A stretch of DNA of 64,000 bases, from NCBI GenBank assembly GCA_947447265.1, contig CANFKC010000009.1, forward strand, positions 56,780 to 120,779, written 5' to 3'. This document shows positions 8,434 to 17,885 of the stretch, piece by piece. The notes below the pieces were generated by a model. It did no database searches. It had not been told where the DNA came from and saw nothing but the letters and a program-made list of their open reading frames with translations. The position numbers and the translations under genes were made by a program. This DNA is from Chitinophagaceae bacterium (GTDB taxonomy: Bacteria > Bacteroidota > Bacteroidia > Chitinophagales > Chitinophagaceae). Position 1 is the first letter of the stretch. Every line of letters begins with the position of its first letter.

Positions 8434-8928
8434 ATGCCCAATAAAATTTCCACCACACTGTTCTTATTGGTATTCATGCTATTTGCCGGGCCTGCTTTTG
8501 GAGCGTTTAGGGTAAAGCAAAGTAGCCGGGTAAAGCAAAGTAAAGAAAACGGAAGTTTTTATCGTTACCAGGCAAACCCCGCCAGCGGCTATAGTCCACT
8601 GCAAAATTTTAGGCAACGGATTCAGCGGTATCACGAAAAGAAGCCATTACGAAGTACAGATGCTTTAGTAGCGTCGCTAATTGGTGTGGGTATGTTGGCG
8701 GCTGGTCTTGCTATAGGGTTATCAACATCAGGTTTATTAGGGGAGTTGATGTTGGATATGGGGGTGTATCTAGGCGGTGCAATGGCATTAATAGGAGCAA
8801 TACTTGGAATAATTACGCTCATTAAACACAGGAAGAATAAGGGGTGTGCAATCGCTGCAATAATTATTGGAGTTTTGTTTATCGGGGCGTTTTTTGCACT
8901 TAGGGCGGTTGCTTTTCCATACTTATAA
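8434..8928 (+). CDS. Small membrane protein with signal peptide, likely paralogue of 7906-8349
   Basis: 164 residues from ATG 8434 (a GTG at 8413 would only delay the signal peptide MPNKISTTLFLLVFMLFAGP). A short repeat SSRVKQS/SRVKQSK follows the cleavage site, then a basic linker, two Gly/Ala-rich hydrophobic segments, the turn IKHRKNKGC, and a last helix. The order of elements matches the preceding gene, suggesting tandem duplication followed by divergence. No catalytic motif is visible. It is the last gene before a bidirectional terminator. Confidence 0.6.
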   Translation: MPNKISTTLFLLVFMLFAGPAFGAFRVKQSSRVKQSKENGSFYRYQANPASGYSPLQNFRQRIQRYHEKKPLRSTDALVASLIGVGMLAAGLAIGLSTSGLLGELMLDMGVYLGGAMALIGAILGIITLIKHRKNKGCAIAAIIIGVLFIGAFFALRAVAFPYL

Positions 8929-8948
8929 AATCGTGAAAGGTTCCAAAC

Positions 8949-8983
8949 AAAAAGTGCCGCACATTATCTGCGCAGCACTTTTT
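8949..8983. terminator. Bidirectional terminator hairpin
   Basis: AAAAAGTGC pairs with GCACTTTTT with a further CGC/GCG inside. The A-run on one side and the T-run on the other make it work on both strands, between the convergent genes 8434-8928 and 9007-10779. Confidence 0.75.
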
Positions 8984-9006
8984 GAAATTATTCTCAAAAC
9001 GGTAAA

Positions 9007-10779
9007 CTATGCGAGCATAGTAACCGGGTTTTCTAAATGTTGTTTGAGTGTTTGCAGGAAACGGGAGCCTACGGCGCCATCCACAACACGGTGATCGCAA
9101 CTCAGGGTCAGTTTCATCAATTGGCGGATAACCACTGCATTGTTTTCAACTACCGGGGTTGCCGCTATTTTACCAACTGCAAGTATGCAGGCATCCGGTG
9201 GATTAATGATAGCTGTAAACTCATCAATATCCATCATGCCGAGGTTAGATATGGTGAATGTGTTACCGGTAAACTCCTGCGGCTGTATTTTCTTGGTACG
9301 AGCCTTCTCTATTAATGTGCTTGCTTCGCTGGATATTTGAGATAACGACTTCTGGTCAGCAAACTTAATAACCGGCACTATCAGCCCATCATCAACGGCT
9401 ACTGCTGTACCAATATTAATATGTTGGTTCTGGCGAATAAAATCACCCATCCATGAACTATTTACCTGCGGGTGCTTGCGCAGCGCCATTGCACAGGCTT
9501 TTATGACCAGGTCGTTAAACGATACCTTAACCGGTGAAACGTCATTGATTGCTTTACGCGACTCAATTGCCTTATCCATGGTAATGGTCATGGTGAGGTA
9601 GAAGTGCGGTGCACTGAATTTGCTTTCAGCAAGGCGTTGTGCTATAATACGACGCATCTGGCTTACAGGTACATCTGTATGCCCTTCCTGACCTAAAACG
9701 GCAGGTGGCACGTATGCCGGCGCAGCTTTTGGTGCTGCAGCTGGTTGTGTTTGTGCAGTTGGTGCTGCAGCGGCCGGTGCAGCCTGTTTGGCTGCTGGCT
9801 GGTAACTATCAATATCACGCTTTACTATGCGGCCATTGTCACCGCTGCCTTTCAACTGGTGCAGGTCAATTCCTTTTTCACTGGCTAGCATTTTTGCGAG
9901 TGGAGAGGCAATTACACGCTCTCCTGAATTTGCGACTGGCGCTGCTTCGTTTGCTGCTGCAACAGGAGCTTGCTGCTGTGCTGCCGGCGCTGCTGCCTCG
10001 GCAACAGGCTGTGAAGCTGCCGCTGCTGGTTGTGCCGCTGCATTGCCGTCAAGATAAGGCGCTACATCAGTTCCAGGCTTGCCTACAATCGCAATTATAT
10101 CATTTATTTTAGCGGCACTACCTTCAGGTACGCCAATATATAATAATGTTCCGTCAGCATAAGGTACCACTTCCATAGTTGCCTTGTCGGTTTCTACATC
10201 CGCAATAGCATCATCGGCTTTAACTGTGTCACCTACTTTTTTGTGCCAGGCAACAATTTTGCCTTCAGTCATAGTATCGCTGAGTAACGGCATCCTTACA
10301 ACTGTTGCATCACCCGGATTTGCTTGTGCTTTTGGGGCTTCTGCGGCAGGTGCAGGTTGTTCAGTTGGCTTAGGTGCAGGTGTCGCTGCATCGGCTGTTT
10401 GTGGCGCAGCTTGCTCGGCCGGCTTAGGTGCAGGTGCCGCTGCGTTCGCTGCGGGTTGTGCTGCGTCAGCGGCTTTTGGCGCAGCCTTCTTAGCCGGTGC
10501 TACGTTCTTTTCACCATCCAGAATTGCCTGGAAGTCTTCGCCCGGTTTACCCACAATAGCCATAATGCCATTTATTGGCACACCCTGGCCTTTATCAACC
10601 GCTATATATAATAAAGTTCCGTCAACGTAAGGGGTTACCTCCATAACAGCCTTATCTGTTTCCACATCGGCTATTACATCATCAGCTTTTACTTCGTCAC
10701 CTACTTTTTTGTGCCATTCAGCGATAACACCTTCGGTCATTGTATCACTCAGCAAAGGCATGCGTATTGCTTCCGCCAT
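9007..10779 (-). CDS. pdhC: Pyruvate dehydrogenase E2, dihydrolipoamide acetyltransferase
   Basis: A 590-residue E2 core of the pyruvate dehydrogenase complex, which transfers acetyl groups from E1 to CoA. It has two N-terminal lipoyl domains, each with the lipoylation motif ETDKA (Lys43 and Lys199), joined by Ala/Pro-rich linkers. An E1/E3-binding domain follows near residues 285-325 (ASPLAKMLASEKGIDL...GSGDNGRIVKRDI), and then the catalytic domain, with the active site DHRVVDG (His563). The second linker (~235-283) is mostly Ala, Pro and Gln. The gene stands alone here; E1 and E3 genes are not in the window. A TACTTTTG element lies upstream at 10805-10812. Branched-chain E2 is a less likely alternative. 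Confidence 0.93.
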   Translation of the reverse strand: MAEAIRMPLLSDTMTEGVIAEWHKKVGDEVKADDVIADVETDKAVMEVTPYVDGTLLYIAVDKGQGVPINGIMAIVGKPGEDFQAILDGEKNVAPAKKAAPKAADAAQPAANAAAPAPKPAEQAAPQTADAATPAPKPTEQPAPAAEAPKAQANPGDATVVRMPLLSDTMTEGKIVAWHKKVGDTVKADDAIADVETDKATMEVVPYADGTLLYIGVPEGSAAKINDIIAIVGKPGTDVAPYLDGNAAAQPAAAASQPVAEAAAPAAQQQAPVAAANEAAPVANSGERVIASPLAKMLASEKGIDLHQLKGSGDNGRIVKRDIDSYQPAAKQAAPAAAAPTAQTQPAAAPKAAPAYVPPAVLGQEGHTDVPVSQMRRIIAQRLAESKFSAPHFYLTMTITMDKAIESRKAINDVSPVKVSFNDLVIKACAMALRKHPQVNSSWMGDFIRQNQHINIGTAVAVDDGLIVPVIKFADQKSLSQISSEASTLIEKARTKKIQPQEFTGNTFTISNLGMMDIDEFTAIINPPDACILAVGKIAATPVVENNAVVIRQLMKLTLSCDHRVVDGAVGSRFLQTLKQHLENPVTMLA

Positions 10780-11069
10780 AATTATTGTTCTGTAGTTTGA
10801 AAATCAAAAGTAATTAAAGTAAGGAACATTGACGAAATAAAGTGTACTATATGACGCACTTATTTTTCTTTTATGCGAAGCGCAAAATTTAAGAACGGCT
10901 TCGCCCTCATTGAGGCCAGGAATCATTAATAGCTCAATAATAGCGAGCTATTTAAGGACTTTTGTAATGAAGCAGAAATGCAGAAGTGCAAGTTAAATGG
11001 TACACTTTAATTTGTCAACTTTCCTAAGTCGATTAGCTGAATAGAAAGATTATATTTGAGGAAATCTCT
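10780..11069. other. Intergenic region with pdhC promoter and a weak hairpin
   Basis: This 290-base gap holds the likely pdhC -7 element (TACTTTTG on the minus strand, 10805-10812). At 10928-10952 there is an 8-bp perfect hairpin, AATAGCTC/GAGCTATT, without a T-tract. I see no convincing small gene. Confidence 0.4.
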
Positions 11070-13091
11070 TTATTGCGGTTGCGCAGTTTGCGGCTGGGCT
11101 ATAAATCCTTTGCACTGTTCCAGGTATTTCCGCGCATTCGGGTTTTTTGAATTAAAGCGCAGCGAATTTTGGAATGCGTTTACCGCAGCCTCATAGTGCT
11201 TTCCCATCATGTTGGCAAAACCAAGGTTATACCATATATCGGGCTCCATTGGCTTGCAATGCGCGGCCTTTCTAAAAGCTTCGATTGCCAGTTCGTGCTG
11301 ACCAGATTTGCCATATTTCAGCCCATCACGGTAGTAGTAGTTAGATGCAATGGAATATACATACGGCAATTCCGGGTGGCCGGGATGTATAAGCCGGGTA
11401 GAATCCCAATTGGCAACAGCAATATCAGTAAAGCCTAATTTGTAATAAGCAACGCCACGATTCTCATATCCGTTTGCAAAGCGGTTATTAATGCTTAATG
11501 CTTTATCGAAATATTTAATGGCTTGCCTGTATAACTCGTTTTTCTTAACACTGTCTTTCTCTGAATCTGCAATGTCAATGCTTGCAGAACCAGCATTACC
11601 AAGTATCAATACACTGTTGGGCGAATTATTAACATCGTGCAGGAACAGAGTTCTGTCATTCTTCCAATCTTTATTGCGGTCTATTGTCTTGAATGCACAC
11701 AGTCCGGTTAGTGCGACTACCACTACACCCAGCATCACCATACCCGACTTGAAAGGCTTTATTTTATCGAAGGCATAATACAGTAACCACGCCAGTGCGA
11801 TGGCAAAGCCAAATGATGAATGGTAAATCAAACGTTCACCCATAGGTGCACCTATATCAACCAATATATTGCCTATAAGGCCAAGGTTAAACAAGTAAAT
11901 AGCTATAGCAAAGCACAAAACATGTCGTTTCAGGAATGTTTGTATCAATGCAAATACCAATGCACCATAAAAAGCAAGCGATATCCAGAAACCGGGATAA
12001 GAGAAGTCACGGTAAGGTATCTGCCTATAGGAATAATCAGATGATAAAGGGTGGGGGAACACCAGCAATTCAAAATATTTGAATAGGACGGATATTATAG
12101 ATGCTATTTTCTGAACCGGAGTAGCAAATAAATAAGGTATGTTCATGATGTCGTCAGGCACACCTGCGGCATTTGCATTTTTCTCAGACCCGAGGCGGAA
12201 TATAAAATACAGGCCCAGTGGAATAAGGAAAGGTATAAACCTTTTAAACGCATCTGCAATGGTGTCTTTACGGAACAGGTAAAGCGAAAGCGGCAGCAGG
12301 AACACCAGCGCAATGCCATACTCTTTCGAAAGTAACGCAATAAAATAGCAACCCAATGCCTTATAAAGGTCTTTCTTATTATTGTCGTCGCGGTACTTAA
12401 AGGTATAAATAAAGGTAAGCCCTATAAACATCAGCGAGAGTATCTCGTCACGACTCTTAACATTCGAAACAACTTCGGTATGTATGGGATGTATTAGGAA
12501 CAACAGGCAGGCCACAAAAGGAATAATTCGGTTTTCAGGAAAAACTATCTTTCTCAGTAAAGTCAGCAGCACAAGTATCGACCCAATGTATAGCAACACA
12601 TTGACAACATGCCTTACATGCATATCGAAGTTAGTTTTGGCCGTTTCTTCGGGCGAAGGGAGGTTGCCTTCGTTCATTTTGGTTTTTTCGTCGCGGGTAT
12701 CTGCCACCGGTTTGCCCAGCAACTGTTGTTCTATGGCAAAAGTTACAATAGAAAAAGGACGGTAACGACCACCGGCAAGTGCATTGCCGGAATTTTGCTG
12801 CTGAAAGTAGCTTTCAAACGCATCTGACGTTAATATTTTAGGTATGCCTGCAAAGCCTTGTTTAACGTATTCGTTCTGAACAACAATAGGCCTGTCGTCA
12901 AGCGCATATTCATTCGAAAAGCTATTAAAATAGAATATGATGCCAATAACTGCAATTATAACCGCCTGTACTTTAAAGCTGAGTAATGACAATGGTTCTT
13001 GCTGTGCCTTGTCGGCAGGTGTGCTTTTAGGGGTAGCAGTATTGGTAATTGCTTCGTTGGGTTGAGCCCCCGTCTTTTGTTTTTTAGCCAT
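11070..13091 (-). CDS. TMTC-like membrane protein with C-terminal TPR repeats
   Basis: A 673-residue protein. After a short cytoplasmic tail, one hydrophobic segment (VQAVIIAVIGIIFYFNSF) leads into NEYALDDRPIV, a motif like the first-loop acidic pair of GT-C glycosyltransferases and TMTC proteins. About ten further membrane segments follow to residue ~470. The C-terminal ~190 residues are TPR helices (for example IKYFDKALSINNRFANGYEN and AIEAFRKAAHCKPMEPDIWY). TMTC/GT-C enzymes use lipid-linked sugars to glycosylate proteins on the outer face of the membrane. A protein O-mannosyltransferase-like role is plausible but unproven. Confidence 0.75.
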   Translation of the reverse strand: MAKKQKTGAQPNEAITNTATPKSTPADKAQQEPLSLLSFKVQAVIIAVIGIIFYFNSFSNEYALDDRPIVVQNEYVKQGFAGIPKILTSDAFESYFQQQNSGNALAGGRYRPFSIVTFAIEQQLLGKPVADTRDEKTKMNEGNLPSPEETAKTNFDMHVRHVVNVLLYIGSILVLLTLLRKIVFPENRIIPFVACLLFLIHPIHTEVVSNVKSRDEILSLMFIGLTFIYTFKYRDDNNKKDLYKALGCYFIALLSKEYGIALVFLLPLSLYLFRKDTIADAFKRFIPFLIPLGLYFIFRLGSEKNANAAGVPDDIMNIPYLFATPVQKIASIISVLFKYFELLVFPHPLSSDYSYRQIPYRDFSYPGFWISLAFYGALVFALIQTFLKRHVLCFAIAIYLFNLGLIGNILVDIGAPMGERLIYHSSFGFAIALAWLLYYAFDKIKPFKSGMVMLGVVVVALTGLCAFKTIDRNKDWKNDRTLFLHDVNNSPNSVLILGNAGSASIDIADSEKDSVKKNELYRQAIKYFDKALSINNRFANGYENRGVAYYKLGFTDIAVANWDSTRLIHPGHPELPYVYSIASNYYYRDGLKYGKSGQHELAIEAFRKAAHCKPMEPDIWYNLGFANMMGKHYEAAVNAFQNSLRFNSKNPNARKYLEQCKGFIAQPQTAQPQ

Positions 13092-13153
13092 CTTACGAAA
13101 TCCGTATGCCTAAAAGTAATCATTTTTGTAAACTGCGAAAATATATAGCATAG

Positions 13154-13179
13154 AAAAAGGTGGGCAAGCCCACCTTTTT
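13154..13179 (-). terminator. Terminator after the bacilliredoxin gene
   Basis: A perfect 12-bp stem, AAAAAGGTGGGC/GCCCACCTTTTT, with an AA loop, 36 bases after the stop of the minus-strand gene 13215-13628 and before the start of 11070-13091. Confidence 0.8.
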
Positions 13180-13214
13180 AGAATATATTATACAATGCCG
13201 GTAACCGTTGTAAA

Positions 13215-13628
13215 CTAGCAATAAGTTTCAAACGCCTGCATCAGGTTTTGCGCTATCATTTGCGCCGGGCGGCCTTCAATCATGTGCCTTTCAATCATGT
13301 GCACCACTTTGCCGTCTTTCAGCAATGCAATAGCCGGAGACGATGGCGGGTAAGGCAACAGATAGGTACGGGCTTGCTTTACAGCGTCTACATCGAACCC
13401 TGCGAAGCTGGTCGTAAGCCTGTTAGGCTTTTTGTTAGCATTCTGCACTGCCATAACTACACCAGGACGTGCGGTACCTGCAGAGCAACCGCAAACACTG
13501 TTTATCATTAACAATGTAGTGCCTTCTTGTTTAAGGGCATTGTCTACATCAGTTGGGGAAAGCAATTCTTCAAAGCCGTTATTAGTTAATTCAGCTTTCA
13601 TTGGAGCAACTATCTGTTCAGGATACAT
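13215..13628 (-). CDS. BrxA/BrxB-family bacilliredoxin
   Basis: A 137-residue protein starting MYPEQIVAPMKAEL, the conserved N-terminus of the YphP/YqiW (DUF1094) family, which fixes the ATG at 13628 over the longer open frame. The active-site motif is CGC (Cys46, Cys48) in NSVCGCSAGTARPGV. These thioredoxin-fold proteins remove low-molecular-weight thiols from oxidised proteins; bacilliredoxins of Bacillus act on bacillithiol adducts. A TAACTTTG promoter element lies at 13655-13662. Which thiol this organism uses cannot be seen here. Confidence 0.9.
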   Translation of the reverse strand: MYPEQIVAPMKAELTNNGFEELLSPTDVDNALKQEGTTLLMINSVCGCSAGTARPGVVMAVQNANKKPNRLTTSFAGFDVDAVKQARTYLLPYPPSSPAIALLKDGKVVHMIERHMIEGRPAQMIAQNLMQAFETYC

Positions 13629-13816
13629 AATATTTGTATTTATTTTTAACACTGCAAAGTTACTACAACTAGCTTTGTTATAGTGCACCGTTCTATTGAG
13701 AAAATTAATAGAATGATAGCTTTGATTTTCTCATTTATTTCCTGCTTGTTTATGTTACTATTTTAATATTTGTGGTCTGCTACTGAATCCCCCGTTTTTT
13801 ACCCTGCGTATAAATA

Positions 13817-13845
13817 TTGTAATCTCCATTAATCCGCTAATTTTG
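13817..13845 (+). promoter_or_regulatory. Bacteroidota-type promoter of the DUF885 gene
   Basis: A -33 TTG (13817-13819) is followed after 18 bases by TAATTTTG (13838-13845), a match to TAnnTTTG. It ends 17 bases before the ATG at 13863. Confidence 0.55.
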
Positions 13846-13862
13846 CGCCCTATTCAATATTT

Positions 13863-15611
13863 ATGAAGCACGGAATATTATTGCTGTTTGCGTTATTATC
13901 ATTTAACGGATTACTTAAGGCGGATGCTGCTATGGATGCGAAATTTAATAAGTATAAGGAAGCCTTTGTGCTGGAATTGTGGAAAGTTTATCCGGGATGG
14001 GCTAGTAGTGTCGGGTATCATAAGTATGACAATGTTTTGATCGTTCCTAATGAGGCTTCGCGTAAAAATGAAGTTGCATTTTGTAATAAGCAACTGGCTG
14101 AACTACATAAGTTCCAGCTTACGGGTCTTGCAGACCTCAATAAGATCGATTACCACCTTATTGAAAATCAGTTGAAGTATGCTGTTTGGGGTGTAAACGA
14201 ATTAATGGCCTGGCAGTGGGACCCTACCAGTTATAATGTATGTGGTGGTTTTGCTGATATGCTTGGGAACACCTACGCTCCGCTGGACACCCGTTTAAAA
14301 AGTTTTAAAGCGCGCATGGCCAACGTTCCGGCATTTTATGCTGCCGCTAAATTGAATATTAAAAACCCTACCCGGGAGCATACGAAACTGGCCATTGAGC
14401 AAAATCTTGGTGGCATCTCTGTTTTTGAAAAAGACCTTGATGCAGCGCTTGCAGAATCAAAATTGCCGGCTGCTGAAAAACAGGCTATTAAAGCGACAGC
14501 TGCAAAATGCGTTACGGCGATACAGGGGTTTGCTGAATATCTGAAAATGTTAAACAACCCTACGCCAAGGAGTTTTAGGTTAGGTAAAAGCCTTTACGAC
14601 CAGAAGTTCGATTTTGAAATACAGGCCGGCTCAACTGCTGATAATATATTTTCGAAAGCAACCAATCACAAGAAAATGCTCCATGAGCACATGTTTGCCC
14701 TAACTAAGCAATTGTGGGTGCGGTATTTTGGCAGCAGAGAAATGCCTGCTGATAATTTAAAGGCTATCAAAATGATGATAGACACCATATCGGTAAAACA
14801 TGTAAATGCATCGGAGTTCCAACAGCAGATAGAACAGCAGATACCATTCCTTACCGAATTTATCAAGCATAAAAACCTGATATACATCGATCCTTCAAAG
14901 CCCCTGGTAGTGCGCAGGGAGCCTGAATATATGGCCGGTGTGGCCGGTGCTTCAATTAATGCACCTGGCCCTTACGATAAGAATGGTAATACTTATTACA
15001 ATGTGGGTAGCCTGGATGGCTGGGATGCAGAAAAGGCAGAAAGCTATTTAAGAGAATACAACCATTATATACTACAGATACTAAATATACATGAAGCTAT
15101 TCCGGGTCATTACACGCAATTGGTCTATGCTAACCAGTCTCCAAGTATTATAAAATCTATTCTGGGCAATAATGCTATGATAGAAGGCTGGGCAGTTTAT
15201 ACCGAACGTATGATGTTGGAAAATGGCTATGATGGCGACCGTGGTCTTGATTCTAAAGATGCATCGCAGGAAATGTGGCTGATGTACGATAAATGGAATT
15301 TACGCAGCACCTGTAACTTCATTCTTGATTTTAATGTCCATGCCAGGGAAATGAGCAAAGAGCAGGCCATGAATTTACTGATGAATGAAGCGTTCCAGGA
15401 AAAAGCGGAAGCCGAAGGCAAATGGAGGAGGGTATCGGTAAGCCAGGTGCAACTTGCTTGTTATTTTACAGGTTTCAATGAAATATATGAGTTGCGCACG
15501 GATATGGAGCGCAAGCAGCGTAAGGCTTACGACCTGAAGAAATTTCATGAACAATTCCTTGGTTATGGTAGCGCCCCGATAAAGTATATCAGGGAAATGA
15601 TGATGAAGTAG
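13863..15611 (+). CDS. DUF885 family peptidase-like lipo/secreted protein
   Basis: A 582-residue protein with a signal peptide (MKHGILLLFALLSFNGLLKA). It carries the DUF885 hallmark HEAIPGH at residues 410-416, followed by EGWAVYTERM about 50 residues later; together these look like a zinc-metallopeptidase site (HExxH-like with a distal glutamate). DUF885 proteins are abundant in Bacteroidota and are thought to be periplasmic peptidases, but their substrates are mostly unknown. The gene is monocistronic, with its own promoter at 13817-13845. Confidence 0.88.
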   Translation: MKHGILLLFALLSFNGLLKADAAMDAKFNKYKEAFVLELWKVYPGWASSVGYHKYDNVLIVPNEASRKNEVAFCNKQLAELHKFQLTGLADLNKIDYHLIENQLKYAVWGVNELMAWQWDPTSYNVCGGFADMLGNTYAPLDTRLKSFKARMANVPAFYAAAKLNIKNPTREHTKLAIEQNLGGISVFEKDLDAALAESKLPAAEKQAIKATAAKCVTAIQGFAEYLKMLNNPTPRSFRLGKSLYDQKFDFEIQAGSTADNIFSKATNHKKMLHEHMFALTKQLWVRYFGSREMPADNLKAIKMMIDTISVKHVNASEFQQQIEQQIPFLTEFIKHKNLIYIDPSKPLVVRREPEYMAGVAGASINAPGPYDKNGNTYYNVGSLDGWDAEKAESYLREYNHYILQILNIHEAIPGHYTQLVYANQSPSIIKSILGNNAMIEGWAVYTERMMLENGYDGDRGLDSKDASQEMWLMYDKWNLRSTCNFILDFNVHAREMSKEQAMNLLMNEAFQEKAEAEGKWRRVSVSQVQLACYFTGFNEIYELRTDMERKQRKAYDLKKFHEQFLGYGSAPIKYIREMMMK

Positions 15612-15737
15612 ATATCTTTATTGCTCATTTTTACCTTGTTGTTAATATTTATTGGTAAAATATTGCAGTTTCTATTTTCCGTTGCAGCACTTAATTTTGT
15701 GCCATTATTTATTCATTAAAAACAAAAAACTTATCTG

Positions 15738-16985
15738 ATGCGTAAACTTTTATTCACTATCCTTATTGCAGTTTTGCTAAATGCTTCGCTTTCGCAGGCA
15801 ACCACTCGTAAAGTACTGTTTATTGGTAACAGCTATACCTACACCAATAACATGCCGTCAATTGTAGACTCCATAGCAAAAGCTTTGGGTGATACCATTA
15901 TCTATGATGTTTCAGCACCAGGTGGCCACACCCTGCAGCAGCATTGCAGTAATGCCACTACAATTGCCAAAATATTTTCTCAGCAGTGGGATATTGTTGT
16001 AATTCACGAACAGAGCCAGATGCCTTCTTTCCCGCCGGCACAGGTAGCTACCGATGTTTACCCGTATGCGCACATATTAGATAGTATGGTACATGCAAAC
16101 GATACCTGCACACAGGTAATGTTCATGATGACGTGGGGTCATGCCAATGGCGACCCAATGAACTGCCCGGGTTATCCTGTAATCTGCACTTATGACGGTA
16201 TGCAGATGAGGTTGCGTGAAAGTTACCTGCAAATGGCCACCGACAATCGCGCCGATGTAATTCCGGTTGGCAGCGCTTTTAAAATAATGGTAGACAGCGC
16301 ATACAGCCCATGGTTGTTTTCGCCTGATAGCTCGCACCCTGTAGTGCCAGGTTCCTATTTACAGGCTTGTGTTGTTTATTCATCAATTTTTCACAAAACC
16401 ACTAAAAACTGCCCTTATACCGATGGTTTAATAGCTACCGATGCTCAGTTATTGCAGCGTATCGCAACCAAAGTTGTTTTTGATAGTTTGAATTTATGGC
16501 AGGGTACTGGGCATTATCCTTATGCCGGTTTCACCAAAACTGGACTTGGGTCTTATAGTTTTACCAGCCATTCACCCGTTGCTACTGGTCACTATTGGTC
16601 TTTCGGAGATGGTAGTCATGATACTGCAGCCAATCCGCATCACACTTACAGTACAGGGAGGTACCTTGTATCGCACACTGTTGTCACTCCTTGTTTTACT
16701 GAGACTTTGACCGATAGTGCTTTCAGCCCCACTGGTGTCGCACTTACACAAAAAGAAGATAAGGAGCTGAAAATCATGCAGACCGGCAGCGGCAACGTAA
16801 TGTTCGAATTGCTTACTAATGGGTACAACAAAATGGATGTGTATGATTGCCGGGGTGTAAAGATTCGTGAATACAATGTGCAATCGCGTTCATTCTCTGA
16901 TTCATTTATTCCTGGCATGTACATATATCGTTTATACCGGGAACCAGGCGGCGAAGCTGTTGTTGGTAAGTTAGGTGTGTGGTAA
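15738..16985 (+). CDS. T9SS cargo: DUF4886/SGNH-like hydrolase with PKD domain
   Basis: A 415-residue protein with a signal peptide (MRKLLFTILIAVLLNASLSQ). The N-terminal domain has the SGNH/GDSL-type motif FIGNSYT (Ser32) and later VIHEQSQMPSF and SHPVVPGSYL, as in DUF4886 proteins. A PKD-like beta domain follows (YWSFGDGSHDTAANPHHTY, ~residues 295-315). The last ~80 residues look like a T9SS sorting domain (MDVYDCRGVKIREY...GMYIYRLYR). It is probably a secreted esterase or carbohydrate-active hydrolase. A TAATTTTG element lies at 15692-15699. Confidence 0.75.
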   Translation: MRKLLFTILIAVLLNASLSQATTRKVLFIGNSYTYTNNMPSIVDSIAKALGDTIIYDVSAPGGHTLQQHCSNATTIAKIFSQQWDIVVIHEQSQMPSFPPAQVATDVYPYAHILDSMVHANDTCTQVMFMMTWGHANGDPMNCPGYPVICTYDGMQMRLRESYLQMATDNRADVIPVGSAFKIMVDSAYSPWLFSPDSSHPVVPGSYLQACVVYSSIFHKTTKNCPYTDGLIATDAQLLQRIATKVVFDSLNLWQGTGHYPYAGFTKTGLGSYSFTSHSPVATGHYWSFGDGSHDTAANPHHTYSTGRYLVSHTVVTPCFTETLTDSAFSPTGVALTQKEDKELKIMQTGSGNVMFELLTNGYNKMDVYDCRGVKIREYNVQSRSFSDSFIPGMYIYRLYREPGGEAVVGKLGVW

Positions 16986-17017
16986 TTGTTCAAAACAATA
17001 TTTCTATTTTTCAATAC

Positions 17018-17052
17018 TACAGGGATGGCCAACAGCCATCCCTGTACGTTTT
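17018..17052 (+). terminator. Likely terminator after the SGNH-like gene
   Basis: A perfect 12-bp stem, TACAGGGATGGC/GCCATCCCTGTA, with a CAACA loop and a short T-run soon after (CGTTTTAAAT). It lies 33 bases after the stop. Confidence 0.6.
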
Positions 17053-17097
17053 AAATAGGGGTATAGAATATTGCAATCCCATTTTCACGGTGTAAGA

Positions 17098-17128
17098 TTT
17101 GGCAGTATGGTTAATCTTCGTACTTTTG
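17098..17128 (+). promoter_or_regulatory. Bacteroidota-type promoter of the TetR gene
   Basis: TTTG (17098-17101), 19 bases, then TACTTTTG (17121-17128), an exact TAnnTTTG match. The element sits over the longer reading-frame start at 17099 and so supports ATG 17165 as the real TetR start. Confidence 0.6.
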
Positions 17129-17164
17129 CTAACGCTGTTAGGAATTATACCGCAGCAAGATAAA

Positions 17165-17782
17165 ATGGGCATCGTAGAAAGAAAAGAACGTCAAAGAAAG
17201 GAAGTGAGGGAGAGCATCCTTCAAAGTGCCTGGAATTTGGTGAACGAAGAGGGTTGGCAAAATTTATCTATTCGTAAAATTGCTGATGCTATTGAATATA
17301 GCGTGCCTGTAGTCTACGACCATTTTGAAAATAAGGAAGCGATATTATCTGAGTTCAACCACAAGGGTTTTAAGTTATTGGGCGATCAGCTAAGTGAAGC
17401 TAAGAAAAGTGAGACGCTGCCTTCCCGTCAATTGGAAGCGATAGCGCTGGCATACTGGAATTTTGCTTTCAATAATAAAGAGTATTATCAGTTGATGTAT
17501 GGCCTGGGTATGCCGACATGCGAAAGTTTGAATAATGTGCCCGAGCTCAATGCGTTCATACAGGTTATTTTCAGCACAATTGACGAATTGATAAAGGCAG
17601 GAAACAAGGAAAATGATAATGCCTGGCTGAAGGTACATTCCTTTTGGCCTATGATTCACGGTTTGGTATCTATCAACCTGATTGCCCCGCCGGTTGCCCA
17701 CATGGGTATGACTGTCGAAGAAATGAATACCATGATTTTACGGGATTTTATTAAGGGCTTTTTAAAAGGGCTCGAAGCTTAA
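17165..17782 (+). CDS. TetR/AcrR-family transcriptional regulator
   Basis: A 205-residue regulator. Residues ~8-55 are the TetR helix-turn-helix: ESILQSAWNLVNEEGWQNLS, then IRKIADAIEYSVPVVYDHFENKEAIL. The remaining ~150 residues form an all-helical ligand-binding domain with WxKVHSFWPMIHGLVSINLI, a pattern seen in the TetR C-terminal WHG-type domain. The open frame continues upstream to 17099, but that extra segment overlaps the promoter and is hydrophobic, so ATG 17165 is preferred. It may control the YceI genes that follow on the same strand; no operator repeat was found near it. Confidence 0.88.
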   Translation: MGIVERKERQRKEVRESILQSAWNLVNEEGWQNLSIRKIADAIEYSVPVVYDHFENKEAILSEFNHKGFKLLGDQLSEAKKSETLPSRQLEAIALAYWNFAFNNKEYYQLMYGLGMPTCESLNNVPELNAFIQVIFSTIDELIKAGNKENDNAWLKVHSFWPMIHGLVSINLIAPPVAHMGMTVEEMNTMILRDFIKGFLKGLEA

Positions 17783-17885
17783 ATTTGAATTGACGGGCTG
17801 GCAATTTCTGGCTCGTATTTTGCAAGATAATTAGATGTACATACTTATATTATTTATTAATTAAAAACCAAAAACAAAAACAAAA

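Noticed and set aside
9700..10630. Long open frames opposite pdhC
   Set aside because: They mirror the Ala/Pro-rich linkers and lipoyl domains of the E2 gene on the other strand; low-complexity codons produce them, and they have no start context or family match.
17099..17164. Longer start of the TetR gene
   Set aside because: The extra segment is hydrophobic and overlaps the TTTG...TACTTTTG promoter; ATG 17165 gives a normal TetR N-terminus.
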